Shown: positions 32,016 through 40,353 of the stretch, one piece after another
Numbering within the stretch: position 1 is the stretch's first letter
Layout of the letters: every line of letters begins with the position of its first letter
Assembly (NCBI GenBank): GCA_046091665.1
Contig: JBJTCD010000024.1
Coordinates: forward strand, 1-64,000
Reading direction: 5' to 3'
DNA: 64,000 bases
Source: CAIUPE01 sp046091665
GTDB taxonomy: Bacteria > Pseudomonadota > Alphaproteobacteria > Rhizobiales > Beijerinckiaceae
Program-made: the position numbers and the translations under genes
Notes under the pieces: generated by a model
Told to the model about the DNA's origin: nothing
Database searches by the model: none
Seen by the model: the letters and a program-made list of their open reading frames with translations, nothing else

Positions 32016-33338
32016 ATGCGTCTCAGCCGTTTTTTTCTGCCCATTCTCCGCGACAATCCCAAAGAGGCGGAAATCGTCTCGCATCGGCTGATGCTGCGCG
32101 CCGGTATGATCCGGCAGGAGGCGGCGGGGATCTATGCGTGGCTGCCATTGGGCCTGCGCGTCCTCGACAAAATCAATCGTATCATTCGTGAGGAGCAAAA
32201 TCGCTCAGGCGCGGTTGAGCTTCTGATGCCGACAATCCAGTCGGCTGATCTGTGGCGCGAGTCAGGACGTTACGACGCCTATGGTAAAGAGATGCTGCGC
32301 ATTGAGGATCGTCACGAGCGCGAGATGCTTTTTGGTCCGACCAATGAAGAAATGATCACCGAGATATTCCGCGCATCGGTGAAATCCTATAAAGACCTTC
32401 CTCTCAATCTCTATCACATACAATGGAAATTCCGCGATGAAGTGCGGCCGCGTTTTGGTGTGATGCGTGGACGTGAGTTCTTGATGAAAGACGCTTATTC
32501 TTTCGATCTTGATCAGGCGGGTGCGCGGCACGCTTATAACCGGATGTTTGTTGCCTATCTGCGGACATTTAATCGTCTCGGTCTAACGGCGATTCCGATG
32601 CGTGCAGATACGGGTCCGATTGGTGGTGATCTCAGCCATGAATTCATCATTCTCGCTGATACAGGCGAGAGCGAAGTGTTTGCGGATCGACAAGTGCTCG
32701 ATCAACCAATTCCTGCTGTTGATACAGATTTCGACAATGTTTCGGAACTTGATGCGATTGTGAAAGCATGGACCACGCCTTACGCCGCAACCTCTGAAAT
32801 GCATGATGCCGCACGCTATGATTCAATTCCGGCTGAGCGTCGTGTATCCGCACGCGGCATTGAAGTCGGTCATATCTTTTACTTTGGCACAAAATATTCA
32901 GAACCCATGAAGGCGACGGTCACAGGGCCTGATGGTCGTGAGACGCCCGTTCACATGGGCTCATATGGCATTGGGTCTTCGCGCCTTGTTGCCGCGTTGA
33001 TTGAAGCCTTCCATGACGAGAATGGAATCATCTGGCCGCAATCGGTAGCGCCTTTTGATATTTCGCTTCTCAACCTCAAAATTGGTGATGCCGGCACGGA
33101 CGAAACATGCGCCACACTTTACAAGGCGCTTACCGCGCGCGGGTTTGATGTTCTTTATGATGATCGCGATGAGCGGCCAGGTGCTAAATTTGCGACTGCC
33201 GATTTGATTGGCTCTCCTTGGCAGGTGATGGTGGGGCCAAAATCACTTGCTGAAGGCAAAGTGGAACTGAAGCGCCGCAAGACGGGTGAACGTCATCTTC
33301 TCTCGGTTGAGGACGCGGTCCTCATGCTGACAGCCTGA
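32016..33338 (+). CDS. proS: Proline--tRNA ligase
   Basis: 440 residues, class II synthetase. Motif 2 region WKFRDEVRPRFGVMRGREFLMKD is seen in part, as are FGPTNEEMIT, GIGSSRLVAALIE (motif 3) and the anticodon-binding domain in the last 100 residues. It lacks the roughly 180-residue editing insertion of the E. coli enzyme, as is usual for alphaproteobacteria, so mischarged Ala-tRNA(Pro) must be cleared by a separate protein. The ATG is preceded by a 431-base leader region. The TGA is two bases before lolC. Confidence 0.94.
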   Translation: MRLSRFFLPILRDNPKEAEIVSHRLMLRAGMIRQEAAGIYAWLPLGLRVLDKINRIIREEQNRSGAVELLMPTIQSADLWRESGRYDAYGKEMLRIEDRHEREMLFGPTNEEMITEIFRASVKSYKDLPLNLYHIQWKFRDEVRPRFGVMRGREFLMKDAYSFDLDQAGARHAYNRMFVAYLRTFNRLGLTAIPMRADTGPIGGDLSHEFIILADTGESEVFADRQVLDQPIPAVDTDFDNVSELDAIVKAWTTPYAATSEMHDAARYDSIPAERRVSARGIEVGHIFYFGTKYSEPMKATVTGPDGRETPVHMGSYGIGSSRLVAALIEAFHDENGIIWPQSVAPFDISLLNLKIGDAGTDETCATLYKALTARGFDVLYDDRDERPGAKFATADLIGSPWQVMVGPKSLAEGKVELKRRKTGERHLLSVEDAVLMLTA

Positions 33339-33340
33339 TC

Positions 33341-34624
33341 ATGGCGCGCGACGCGTCGCAAAATATGGCATCAAGTGGGGCTTTTGCGCCTTTCGAATGG
33401 ATGATTGCGTTTCGCTATTTGCGCGCGCGACGTCGTGAGGGGTTTATCTCGGTCATTGCTGGCTTTTCTTTCATCGGCATCATGTTAGGTGTTGCGACGC
33501 TCATCATTGTGCTTTCTGTGATGAATGGGTTTCGTAAAGAGTTGCTCGACAAGATTGTTGGTATAAATGGTCACATATTTGTTGGCGCCATTGATAAGCC
33601 GCTCACGGATTATTCGGAATTATCATCACTCTTCGAAAAAATCCCGGGTGTGAGTCTGGCTCTGCCGCTCATTGAAGGGCAGGCCTTGGCTTCTTCGCAA
33701 GCGAGTGCTTCGGGCGTTCTTGTGCGCGGCGTTCGTGAAAGTGATTTGCGTCGCATTCCTTCAATCGCAAACAATATCAAACTTGGCGCACTTGATGGTT
33801 TTGATAGAGCGTCGGGTGTGGTGATTGGCAAAAGACTGGCCGAGCAACTTTATCTGCGCCCGGGTGATAATATTACGTTGACCGCGCCGCGTGGACCGCA
33901 AACACCTTTTGGAACAGCGCCACGGATCAAATCCTATCCGATAGCCGCGGTTTATGAAATTGGCATGTCGGAATTTGACTCGACTTTTGTTTATATGCCG
34001 CTTGCTGAATCGCAATCCTATTTCAATCGCTCTGACGATGTGAGTGCGATCGAAATTTTTCTTATTAATCCTGATCGCATTGATGAGACAAAACTCGCCA
34101 TTCAAAAATCAACGGAGCGACCAATATTCTTGACCGATTGGCGCCAGCGCAACAAAACTTTTTTTGGCGTTCTCGAAGTTGAGCGCAATGTCATGTTCTT
34201 GATTTTGACATTGATCGTGCTCGTCGCGGCGTTGAATATTGTCTCCGGTCTTATCATGCTTGTGAAAGACAAGAGTGCGGACATTGCGATCTTGCGCACG
34301 ATGGGCGCAACGCGATCATCAATTTTGCGCGTATTTTTAATCACGGGCGCATCAATTGGTATCGTCGGCACACTTGCAGGGTTCGGTTTGGGTCTCGTCG
34401 TCGCGATGAATATCGAGACGATCCGCGCGTTTCTGTCGGCAGTCACAAAGACTAATTTGTTTCCGGCTGAATTTTATTTCCTCTCTCATCTGCCCGCCGA
34501 TGTGGATGCACGCGAGGTGATCACTGTCGTGGGTATGGCGTTGCTCTTGTCTCTCATCGCAACGCTTTATCCGGCCTGGCGTGCAGCGCGGCTCGATCCT
34601 GTTGAGGCTTTGCGTTACGAATGA
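33341..34624 (+). CDS. lolC: Lipoprotein-releasing ABC transporter permease LolC/E
   Basis: 427 residues with one membrane helix near 43-65 (GFSFIGIMLGVATLIIVLSV), a large periplasmic domain of about 210 residues, and three helices in the C-terminal FtsX domain (LIVLVAALNIVSGLIMLV and others). DIAILRTMGATRSSI is the coupling helix that meets LolD. Together with LolD it releases lipoproteins from the inner membrane to LolA. One permease gene is present, the arrangement usual in alphaproteobacteria (homodimer rather than LolC plus LolE). The stop overlaps lolD by ATGA. Confidence 0.92.
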   Translation: MARDASQNMASSGAFAPFEWMIAFRYLRARRREGFISVIAGFSFIGIMLGVATLIIVLSVMNGFRKELLDKIVGINGHIFVGAIDKPLTDYSELSSLFEKIPGVSLALPLIEGQALASSQASASGVLVRGVRESDLRRIPSIANNIKLGALDGFDRASGVVIGKRLAEQLYLRPGDNITLTAPRGPQTPFGTAPRIKSYPIAAVYEIGMSEFDSTFVYMPLAESQSYFNRSDDVSAIEIFLINPDRIDETKLAIQKSTERPIFLTDWRQRNKTFFGVLEVERNVMFLILTLIVLVAALNIVSGLIMLVKDKSADIAILRTMGATRSSILRVFLITGASIGIVGTLAGFGLGLVVAMNIETIRAFLSAVTKTNLFPAEFYFLSHLPADVDAREVITVVGMALLLSLIATLYPAWRAARLDPVEALRYE

Positions 34625-35322
34625 GCGCGTCTTCACCCCGTGTCGATCCCGTACTTCTCATGTGGAAGATCGAGCGCCGATTTGTTGATGCGGAGCAAAC
34701 ACTCGACATCATTCGCGGCGCGGATCTCGCAATCTGGCCCGGTCAATCGGTCGCGCTGATTGCGCCCTCTGGTACCGGCAAATCAACCCTTCTTCATATG
34801 GCAGGTCTTTTGGAAAAGCCTGACGCCGGTGAAATCTATATCGGCGGTACAGCGACCTCGACGCTCGATGACAAAGCGCGCACGACGATACGTCGGGAGA
34901 CACTCGGCTTTGTCTATCAAGCGCATCATCTGCTTCCCGAATTTACTGCGCTCGAAAATGTCATGCTGCCGCAAATGATCGGCGGATTTGATCGGGGAGA
35001 GGCGCGACTGCGGGCTGCCGATCTCTTGCGTTACCTCGGACTTGGCGAGCGGCTCACGCATCGGCCATCGGAATTATCAGGCGGCGAGCAACAACGCGTG
35101 GCGATAGCGCGTGCAGTTGCTAATCGTCCGCGTGTGCTTCTTGCGGATGAGCCGACTGGCAATCTTGATCCAGCGACATCCGAACGTGTGTTCATCACAT
35201 TGCTTTCGCTCGTGAAGGCGACGGGCCTTGCGGCCTTGATCGCGACCCATAATCTTGAATTGGCGCGGCGCATGGATCGCCGCGTGACGATCCGCGACGG
35301 ACTGGTCGTCGAACTCGACTGA
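34621..35322 (+). CDS. lolD: Lipoprotein-releasing ABC transporter ATP-binding protein
   Basis: 233 residues. Walker A APSGTGKST (48-56), Q-loop VYQAHHLLPEFT, the ABC signature LSGGEQQRVAIARA, and Walker B VLLADEPTGNLD are all present, with the H-loop ATHN near the end. It belongs to the LolD/MacB group and powers LolC. It overlaps lolC by four bases. The following 108 bases to the next start contain a CtrA-type box. Confidence 0.93.
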   Translation: MSASSPRVDPVLLMWKIERRFVDAEQTLDIIRGADLAIWPGQSVALIAPSGTGKSTLLHMAGLLEKPDAGEIYIGGTATSTLDDKARTTIRRETLGFVYQAHHLLPEFTALENVMLPQMIGGFDRGEARLRAADLLRYLGLGERLTHRPSELSGGEQQRVAIARAVANRPRVLLADEPTGNLDPATSERVFITLLSLVKATGLAALIATHNLELARRMDRRVTIRDGLVVELD

Positions 35323-35328
35323 CGCGTT

Positions 35329-35344
35329 TTAAAGCTTCCTTAAC
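35329..35344 (+). promoter_or_regulatory. Candidate CtrA binding site
   Basis: TTAA (35329-35332), seven bases, then TTAAC (35340-35344) matches the CtrA consensus TTAA-N7-TTAAC exactly. The second half continues as TTAACCATGAGTC, and GAGTC (35348-35352) is a GANTC site, the target of the cell-cycle methylase CcrM. The site is about 87 bases before the 30-codon gene at 35431 and 266 bases before dnaE. CtrA control of either is inferred. A match to nine fixed bases can occur by chance. Confidence 0.5.
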
Positions 35345-35430
35345 CATGAGTCTCGTCATCAAAAATCTTCCCTTGCAATGAGAACAAAACAAGAACATCA
35401 TCACTCCATCGACAAAACAAGGAGGATTTC

Positions 35431-35523
35431 ATGCTTCGCTCTGTATTTGAAGATGTAACGGAATTGGCAGCACTCGCTGCATTTTTGGCGACGATTTATG
35501 CTTGGTCAGGGATCTTCGCCTGA
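35431..35523 (+). CDS. 30-residue membrane microprotein
   Basis: ATG at 35431, TGA at 35521-35523. AAGGAGG (35419-35425), the best ribosome site in the window, stands five bases before the ATG. The product begins MLRSVFEDVTELAALAAF and ends IYAWSGIFA: a charged N-terminus and one hydrophobic helix of about 18 residues, so a single-pass membrane peptide is likely. I do not recognise it. It follows lolD by 108 bases, lies behind a CtrA-type box, and is separated from dnaE by a hairpin. It is not an upstream peptide of dnaE by overlap. Confidence 0.6.
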   Translation: MLRSVFEDVTELAALAAFLATIYAWSGIFA

Positions 35524-35544
35524 GTTTGTCCACGGCAGGAATGG

Positions 35545-35586
35545 TGCTTCATCTTGCCTTGGCCTTGGTCTTCAAGGCATGAAGCA
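35545..35586 (+). promoter_or_regulatory. Long hairpin before dnaE
   Basis: TGCTTCAT (35545-35552) pairs with ATGAAGCA (35579-35586), and inside it GCCTTG pairs with CAAGGC around a loop of about ten bases. No T-tract follows, so it is not a standard terminator. It lies 22 bases after the microprotein stop and 23 bases before the dnaE start, and may stabilise the end of the short transcript or attenuate dnaE. Confidence 0.45.
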
Positions 35587-35609
35587 TAGGGTCGTGGGAG
35601 CAGTGAAGA

Positions 35610-38600
35610 ATGGCGCGCGTTTTGGAAGAAGTGGGCTTTGTCCATCTCCATGTCCATTCTTCCTATTCGCTGCTTGAAGGTGCGCTCAAGATCGATGACC
35701 TCAAGAAACAGGCGCTCGGCGACAAGATGCCGGCGCTGGCATTGACCGACACCAACAACCTTTTCGGTGCTTTGGAATTTTCCGAGAAGCTTTCAGGCGC
35801 GGGCATCCAGCCAATCATTGGCGTCGAGCTGTCGATTGATTGTGGGGACGAGCCGCAGTCCCGCGCGGTTGTGTCGGGTCAAAGTTTCCCTTCGCTTGTG
35901 CTGATTGCAGCCACGGAAGTTGGTTACGACCATCTGATGGCGCTTTCATCCGAAGCCTATCTGAAGCCGGAATCGGGGGAGGCGGCGCATGTTTCGCTCA
36001 CCGCTCTTTCAAACCGCGTTGAGGGTGTGATTGCGCTTACCGGCGGTCCCAAGGGTCCACTTGATCGGGCGCTCGCGTCGGGACAGTTAGATCTGGCCGA
36101 AGAGAGATTAAAGGCGCTCAAAGCGCTTTTTGGTGATCGGCTCTATATCGAACTTCAACGCCATGGTCTTCCTGAAGAAGAACGTGTTGAACCCGCGCTT
36201 CTTGATCTTGCCTATCGTTATGACGTGCCTCTGGTTGCAACAAACGAACCCTATTTCACTAAGCCGCAAGCCTATGAAGCGCATGATGCGTTGTTAGCAA
36301 TTGCCGAAGGGCGTTTGATTTCAGACACCGAGCGGCGCCGTGTTACGCCTGATCATTATTTTAAAACACGCGCGGCGATGAAGAAGCTTTTCGCCGATCT
36401 GCCCGAAGCGCTTTCGAATACAATCGAGATCGCGTTGCGCTGTCATTATCGGCCTGAAATGCGCAAGCCGATTTTGCCGAGCTTTGCCGATGGACAAGAA
36501 GGCGAGGCTCTTGAATTAAAAAAGCAAGCGAAAGCGGGTTTGAAAGAACGTCTTGCTGTTCATGGTCCTGCCGAGGGGTTGACGGAAGACGATTATCGAG
36601 CGCGTCTTGATTTCGAACTCTCTGTAATCGAGCGGATGAAATATCCGGGTTATTTCTTGATCGTCGCGGATTTTATTCAATGGGCAAAGAAAGAGGGCAT
36701 TCCTGTGGGTCCCGGTCGTGGCTCTGGTGCAGGATCGCTCGTCGCTTATGCCTTGACGATTACCGATCTAGATCCGCTGCGTTTCGGATTGCTCTTCGAG
36801 CGCTTTCTGAATCCGGAACGTGTCTCGATGCCGGACTTCGATATCGATTTCTGTCAGGATCGGCGCGACGAAGTCATTCGCTATGTGCGTGACAAATATG
36901 GTGCGGATCGTGTTGCGCAGATCATCACTTTCGGCACATTGCAAGCGCGTGGCGTGTTGCGCGATGTCGGCCGCGTTCTCGAAATGCCTTATGGCCAAGT
37001 CGATAAGCTCACAAAACTTGTGCCGCAAAATCCTGCAAATCCAGTGACACTTGAACAAGCGATTGCAACCGAGCAGCGATTACGTTCTGCCGCTGATGAA
37101 GATCCGACCGTCAAACGTCTCTTGGATATGGCCTTGATGCTTGAAGGACTTCATCGCCACGCCTCTACACACGCAGCGGGCATCGTGATTGGTGATCGTC
37201 CGCTTGAACAATTGGTCCCGCTCTATCGCGATCCAAAATCCGATATGCTTGTCACCCAATTCAACATGAAATGGGTGGAATCTGCGGGCCTCGTAAAATT
37301 TGATTTTCTCGGGTTGAAAACACTCACCGTGTTGCAAAAAGCGGTTGAGCTTTTGAGAAGTCGTGGTGTTGAACTCGATCTCTCAACCATTCCGCTTGAT
37401 GATACGCGCACATTTGACATGCTCGGGCGCGGTGAAACGGTGGGTGTGTTCCAGCTTGAAAGCGCGGGTATGCGCAAAGCGCTTGCGGATATGCGCGCGG
37501 ATCGTTTTGAAGATATTATTGCGCTTGTGGCGCTTTATCGCCCAGGCCCGATGGCGAATATCCCCGTCTATAATGCGCGCAAAAACGGTAAAGAAAAGCC
37601 TGATTATATTCATCCGAAACTCGAAGTCTCTTTGAAGGAAACTTACGGCGTCATCATCTATCAAGAACAGGTGATGCAGATCGCGCAGATTCTTTCCGGC
37701 TATTCGCTTGGTGAAGCCGATCTCTTGCGTCGCGCGATGGGTAAGAAAATTAAAAAAGAAATGGACGCGCAGCGCGAGCGTTTTGTTTCAGGGGCGGTTG
37801 AACGTGCTTTGGATGAAAAAAGTGCGGATGAAATTTTCGATCTTCTCGCGAAATTTGCCGACTACGGATTTAACAAAAGTCACGCCGCTGCTTATGCGCT
37901 TGTCGCCTATCAAACCGCCTATTTGAAAGCCAATTATCCGGTTGAGTTTTTGGCGGCGTCCATGACGCTTGATCTTTCAAACACAGACAAGCTTTCCGAA
38001 TTTCGGCGTGAAGCACAACGTTTGGGTTTTCGCGTTGATCCGCCCTCGATCAATCGCTCAGGTGTGACCTTCGAGGTGCATGCGGATGGTGATGGGCAAC
38101 TATCCATCCGCTATGCCTTGGCGGCCATTAAAGGCGTAGGCCAACAAGCGGTTGAGAGTCTCGTTGCAGCGCGTGGAAAGCAGTCCTTTAAAGATCTCCC
38201 TGATCTCGCTCGTCGCATCAATCCGCGCCTCGTCAACAAAAAGACTCTCGAAAGCCTCATTGCGGCGGGCGCGCTCGATGAATTGGAAAAAGATCGCGCG
38301 CGTGCTTTTGCGGCCGTTGATCAAATCTTGGCACTGGCCAATCGTTCGCAAGATGAAGCGAGCGCGGGGCAGGGTGATATCTTCGGCTCCATGGGTGAAA
38401 AAGAATCTTTGCGTATTCCACCGCATAAGCCTTGGCTCGCTTCCGAGCGGTTGCAGCGCGAATATGATGCGATCGGCTTCTTCCTGTCAGGCCATCCGCT
38501 TGATGATTACGCGTCGATTTTGAAACGGCTTAAGCTTCAAACCTATACGGAACTCTCACGTGCCGCCCGCGCCGGCGCGCCGGCAGGACGGATTGCTGCG

Positions 38601-39059
38601 ACCGTTCTTGACCGCACAGAGCGACGCACGAAGTCGGGCAGCAAAATGGGCATTTTGGCGCTTTCCGACCGGACGGGTCATTTCGAAGCGATCATTTTCC
38701 AAGAGGGTCTCAATCATTATCGGGATATTTTGGAGCCCGGTCAGGCGGTGATCCTGATGGTTCAGGCGCAAGTCGAGGGCGAGGATGTCCGGCTGCGCAT
38801 CAATGGTGCCGAGCCGCTTGAGAAGGCGGCTGCCAAACTCCCGTCAGCGCTTCGCATCACGATTGGCGATGAAAAGGCCATTCCTGAGGTCGCTAACGCG
38901 CTAAAAACTAAGGGAGACGGCGAAATCTCGCTCGTAATTCCCGTTGAAGGGGGTGTGCGTGAGGTCGAAATGAAGCTCTCAGGGCGGTTTCAGGCGACCC
39001 CGCAAGTGGCAGGGCTTTTGCGCACTCTGCCGGGGGTGCTTTCCGTCGAGCAGGCTTGA
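35610..39059 (+). CDS. dnaE: DNA polymerase III subunit alpha
   Basis: 1149 residues, replicative polymerase of the DnaE1 type. The PHP domain starts at FVHLHVHSSYSLLEG; the palm has GRGSGAGSLVAY and the catalytic acidic pair in MPDFDIDFCQDRR (about 407-419); the beta-binding, OB-fold and C-terminal domains follow. The fingers region carries RRAMGKKIKKEM and DYGFNKSHAAAYA. ATG at 35610 has GGGAGCAG upstream. The next gene, rpsB, has its own promoter-like sequence. Confidence 0.96.
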   Translation: MARVLEEVGFVHLHVHSSYSLLEGALKIDDLKKQALGDKMPALALTDTNNLFGALEFSEKLSGAGIQPIIGVELSIDCGDEPQSRAVVSGQSFPSLVLIAATEVGYDHLMALSSEAYLKPESGEAAHVSLTALSNRVEGVIALTGGPKGPLDRALASGQLDLAEERLKALKALFGDRLYIELQRHGLPEEERVEPALLDLAYRYDVPLVATNEPYFTKPQAYEAHDALLAIAEGRLISDTERRRVTPDHYFKTRAAMKKLFADLPEALSNTIEIALRCHYRPEMRKPILPSFADGQEGEALELKKQAKAGLKERLAVHGPAEGLTEDDYRARLDFELSVIERMKYPGYFLIVADFIQWAKKEGIPVGPGRGSGAGSLVAYALTITDLDPLRFGLLFERFLNPERVSMPDFDIDFCQDRRDEVIRYVRDKYGADRVAQIITFGTLQARGVLRDVGRVLEMPYGQVDKLTKLVPQNPANPVTLEQAIATEQRLRSAADEDPTVKRLLDMALMLEGLHRHASTHAAGIVIGDRPLEQLVPLYRDPKSDMLVTQFNMKWVESAGLVKFDFLGLKTLTVLQKAVELLRSRGVELDLSTIPLDDTRTFDMLGRGETVGVFQLESAGMRKALADMRADRFEDIIALVALYRPGPMANIPVYNARKNGKEKPDYIHPKLEVSLKETYGVIIYQEQVMQIAQILSGYSLGEADLLRRAMGKKIKKEMDAQRERFVSGAVERALDEKSADEIFDLLAKFADYGFNKSHAAAYALVAYQTAYLKANYPVEFLAASMTLDLSNTDKLSEFRREAQRLGFRVDPPSINRSGVTFEVHADGDGQLSIRYALAAIKGVGQQAVESLVAARGKQSFKDLPDLARRINPRLVNKKTLESLIAAGALDELEKDRARAFAAVDQILALANRSQDEASAGQGDIFGSMGEKESLRIPPHKPWLASERLQREYDAIGFFLSGHPLDDYASILKRLKLQTYTELSRAARAGAPAGRIAATVLDRTERRTKSGSKMGILALSDRTGHFEAIIFQEGLNHYRDILEPGQAVILMVQAQVEGEDVRLRINGAEPLEKAAAKLPSALRITIGDEKAIPEVANALKTKGDGEISLVIPVEGGVREVEMKLSGRFQATPQVAGLLRTLPGVLSVEQA

Positions 39060-39088
39060 TTTTACGGTAAAAATCAGCAGTTTCGACC

Positions 39089-39117
39089 TTGCCAATCGGG
39101 GGGTGGACCAGTATACG
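39089..39117 (+). promoter_or_regulatory. Candidate promoter of rpsB-tsf
   Basis: TTGCCA (39089-39094) and TATACG (39112-39117) are 17 bases apart. Transcription would start near 39124 and leave a leader of about 100 bases before rpsB, in which S2 autoregulation could act. The leader contains short inverted pieces (GGTGGAC and GTCCA) but no structure I can assign. Confidence 0.5.
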
Positions 39118-39222
39118 ACCCTCCAGCACACATGCGGGAATTATGGCTTTCGGGTCATTTCCGGTGGCTGTCCATGGGGGCGGTCCACATCTCCCGCAGA
39201 GGACATAACCGGAGCATACACA

Positions 39223-40245
39223 ATGGCTTTGCCAGATTTTTCCATGCGCCAATTGCTTGAAGCCGGCGCCCATTTCGGTCACCAAGCTCATCGTTGGAAT
39301 CCGAAGATGCAACAATACATCTTCGGTACGCGTAACAATATTCACATCATCGACCTCGCTCAGACCGTGCCGATGTTGCATCGCGCGCTTCAGGCTGTGT
39401 CTGACACGGTCGCGAATGGCGGGCGCGTGTTGTTTGTCGGCACGAAGCGTCAGGCTTCCGATCTCGTAGCTGATGCGGCGAAGCGTTCGGCACAGTATTA
39501 CGTCAATTCGCGTTGGCTCGGTGGCATGCTTACCAACTGGAAGACCATCTCGGGATCGATCCAGCGTTTGCGCAAGATTGACGATATGCTCGCAGCTGGC
39601 GTTCAGGGTTTGACCAAAAAAGAACGTTTGATGATGTCGCGCGAGAAAGAAAAGCTTGAGCGCGCGCTCGGTGGTATTCGCGAGATGGGCGGCACTCCCG
39701 ATCTTATTTTCGTGATCGATACGAACAAAGAACAGCTTGCCATTCAAGAAGCCCGTCGTCTTAACATTCCGGTCGCCGCTGTTATCGATACAAATTGCGA
39801 TCCGGATGGCATCACCTTCCCGATCCCGGGCAATGATGACGCGGGTCGTGCGATTGCGCTTTATTGCGATCTCATCGCGCGCGCGGCGATTGACGGGATC
39901 TCGCGTGGTCAGGGTTCGGTCGGCATTGATATTGGTGCCTCTGAAAAGCCTGTCGTTGAAGCGCTTCCGGTTGAAGCGCTTCCGGTTGAAGCGCCTGCTT
40001 ATTCGGGTGAAGCTTTCGAACGTTTGGCCGCTCCTCGTGGCGCACCGGACGATTTGAAGAAGATTTCCGGCATCGGCCCGCAGCTTGAACAAAAGCTCAA
40101 TGAAGCGGGTGTGTATCATTATTGGCAGATCGCTGCTTTGAACGATGCCGATACGTCATCGCTTGATCGTGATTTGAAGCTCAATGGCCGTATCGGTCGT
40201 GATGGCTGGATCGCGTCTGCACGCAATTTGATTGAAGCGGCCTGA
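39223..40245 (+). CDS. rpsB: 30S ribosomal protein S2 with C-terminal helix-hairpin-helix-like extension
   Basis: 340 residues, about 100 more than E. coli S2. The S2 core spans about 1-235 (LLEAGAHFGHQAHRWNPKM, NSRWLGGMLTNWKTI, FVIDTNKEQLAIQEA). It is followed by a Pro/Glu/Val linker with a tandem repeat (PVEAL twice) and a domain of about 65 residues: LKKISGIGPQLEQKLNEAGV, then WQIAALNDAD and GRDGWIASARNLIEAA. This matches the small helix-hairpin-helix domain that occurs as a tail on several alphaproteobacterial proteins. The ATG at 39223 starts the conserved S2 sequence; longer frames do not. Confidence 0.95.
   Translation: MALPDFSMRQLLEAGAHFGHQAHRWNPKMQQYIFGTRNNIHIIDLAQTVPMLHRALQAVSDTVANGGRVLFVGTKRQASDLVADAAKRSAQYYVNSRWLGGMLTNWKTISGSIQRLRKIDDMLAAGVQGLTKKERLMMSREKEKLERALGGIREMGGTPDLIFVIDTNKEQLAIQEARRLNIPVAAVIDTNCDPDGITFPIPGNDDAGRAIALYCDLIARAAIDGISRGQGSVGIDIGASEKPVVEALPVEALPVEAPAYSGEAFERLAAPRGAPDDLKKISGIGPQLEQKLNEAGVYHYWQIAALNDADTSSLDRDLKLNGRIGRDGWIASARNLIEAA
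39955..39994 (+). repeat. 15-base tandem repeat in the rpsB linker
   Basis: GTTGAAGCGCTTCCG occurs at 39955-39969 and 39970-39984, and a third partial copy reaches 39994. It encodes VEALP repeats in the linker between the S2 core and the extension. The unit contains the palindrome GAAGCGCTTC. In-frame units of 15 bases can change in number without breaking the gene. Confidence 0.8.
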
Positions 40246-40262
40246 TTTTGTCATGTCGCTGA

Positions 40263-40330
40263 CGCATCCTTTTTCAAGGGTGCGACTCTAGACAATAGGA
40301 CGGCGAAAACAATTTCGCCGTTCTTTCATT
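40263..40330 (+). terminator. Two hairpins between rpsB and tsf, the second terminator-like
   Basis: CGCATCC with GGGTGCG (about 40263-40284) forms a seven-pair stem. It is followed by ACGGCGAAA (40300-40308) with TTTCGCCGT (40313-40321), loop ACAA, and a pyrimidine tail TCTTTCATT. The second is probably a partial terminator that sets the S2 to EF-Ts ratio, since tsf has no other evident promoter. Confidence 0.6.
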
Positions 40331-40353
40331 ATGATTTTGAAAGGATCGAACCG

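Noticed and set aside
38908..40119. 403-codon minus-strand frame across the end of dnaE, the rpsB promoter and rpsB
   Set aside because: It is antisense to two certain genes, arises from their codon bias and shows no family motif.
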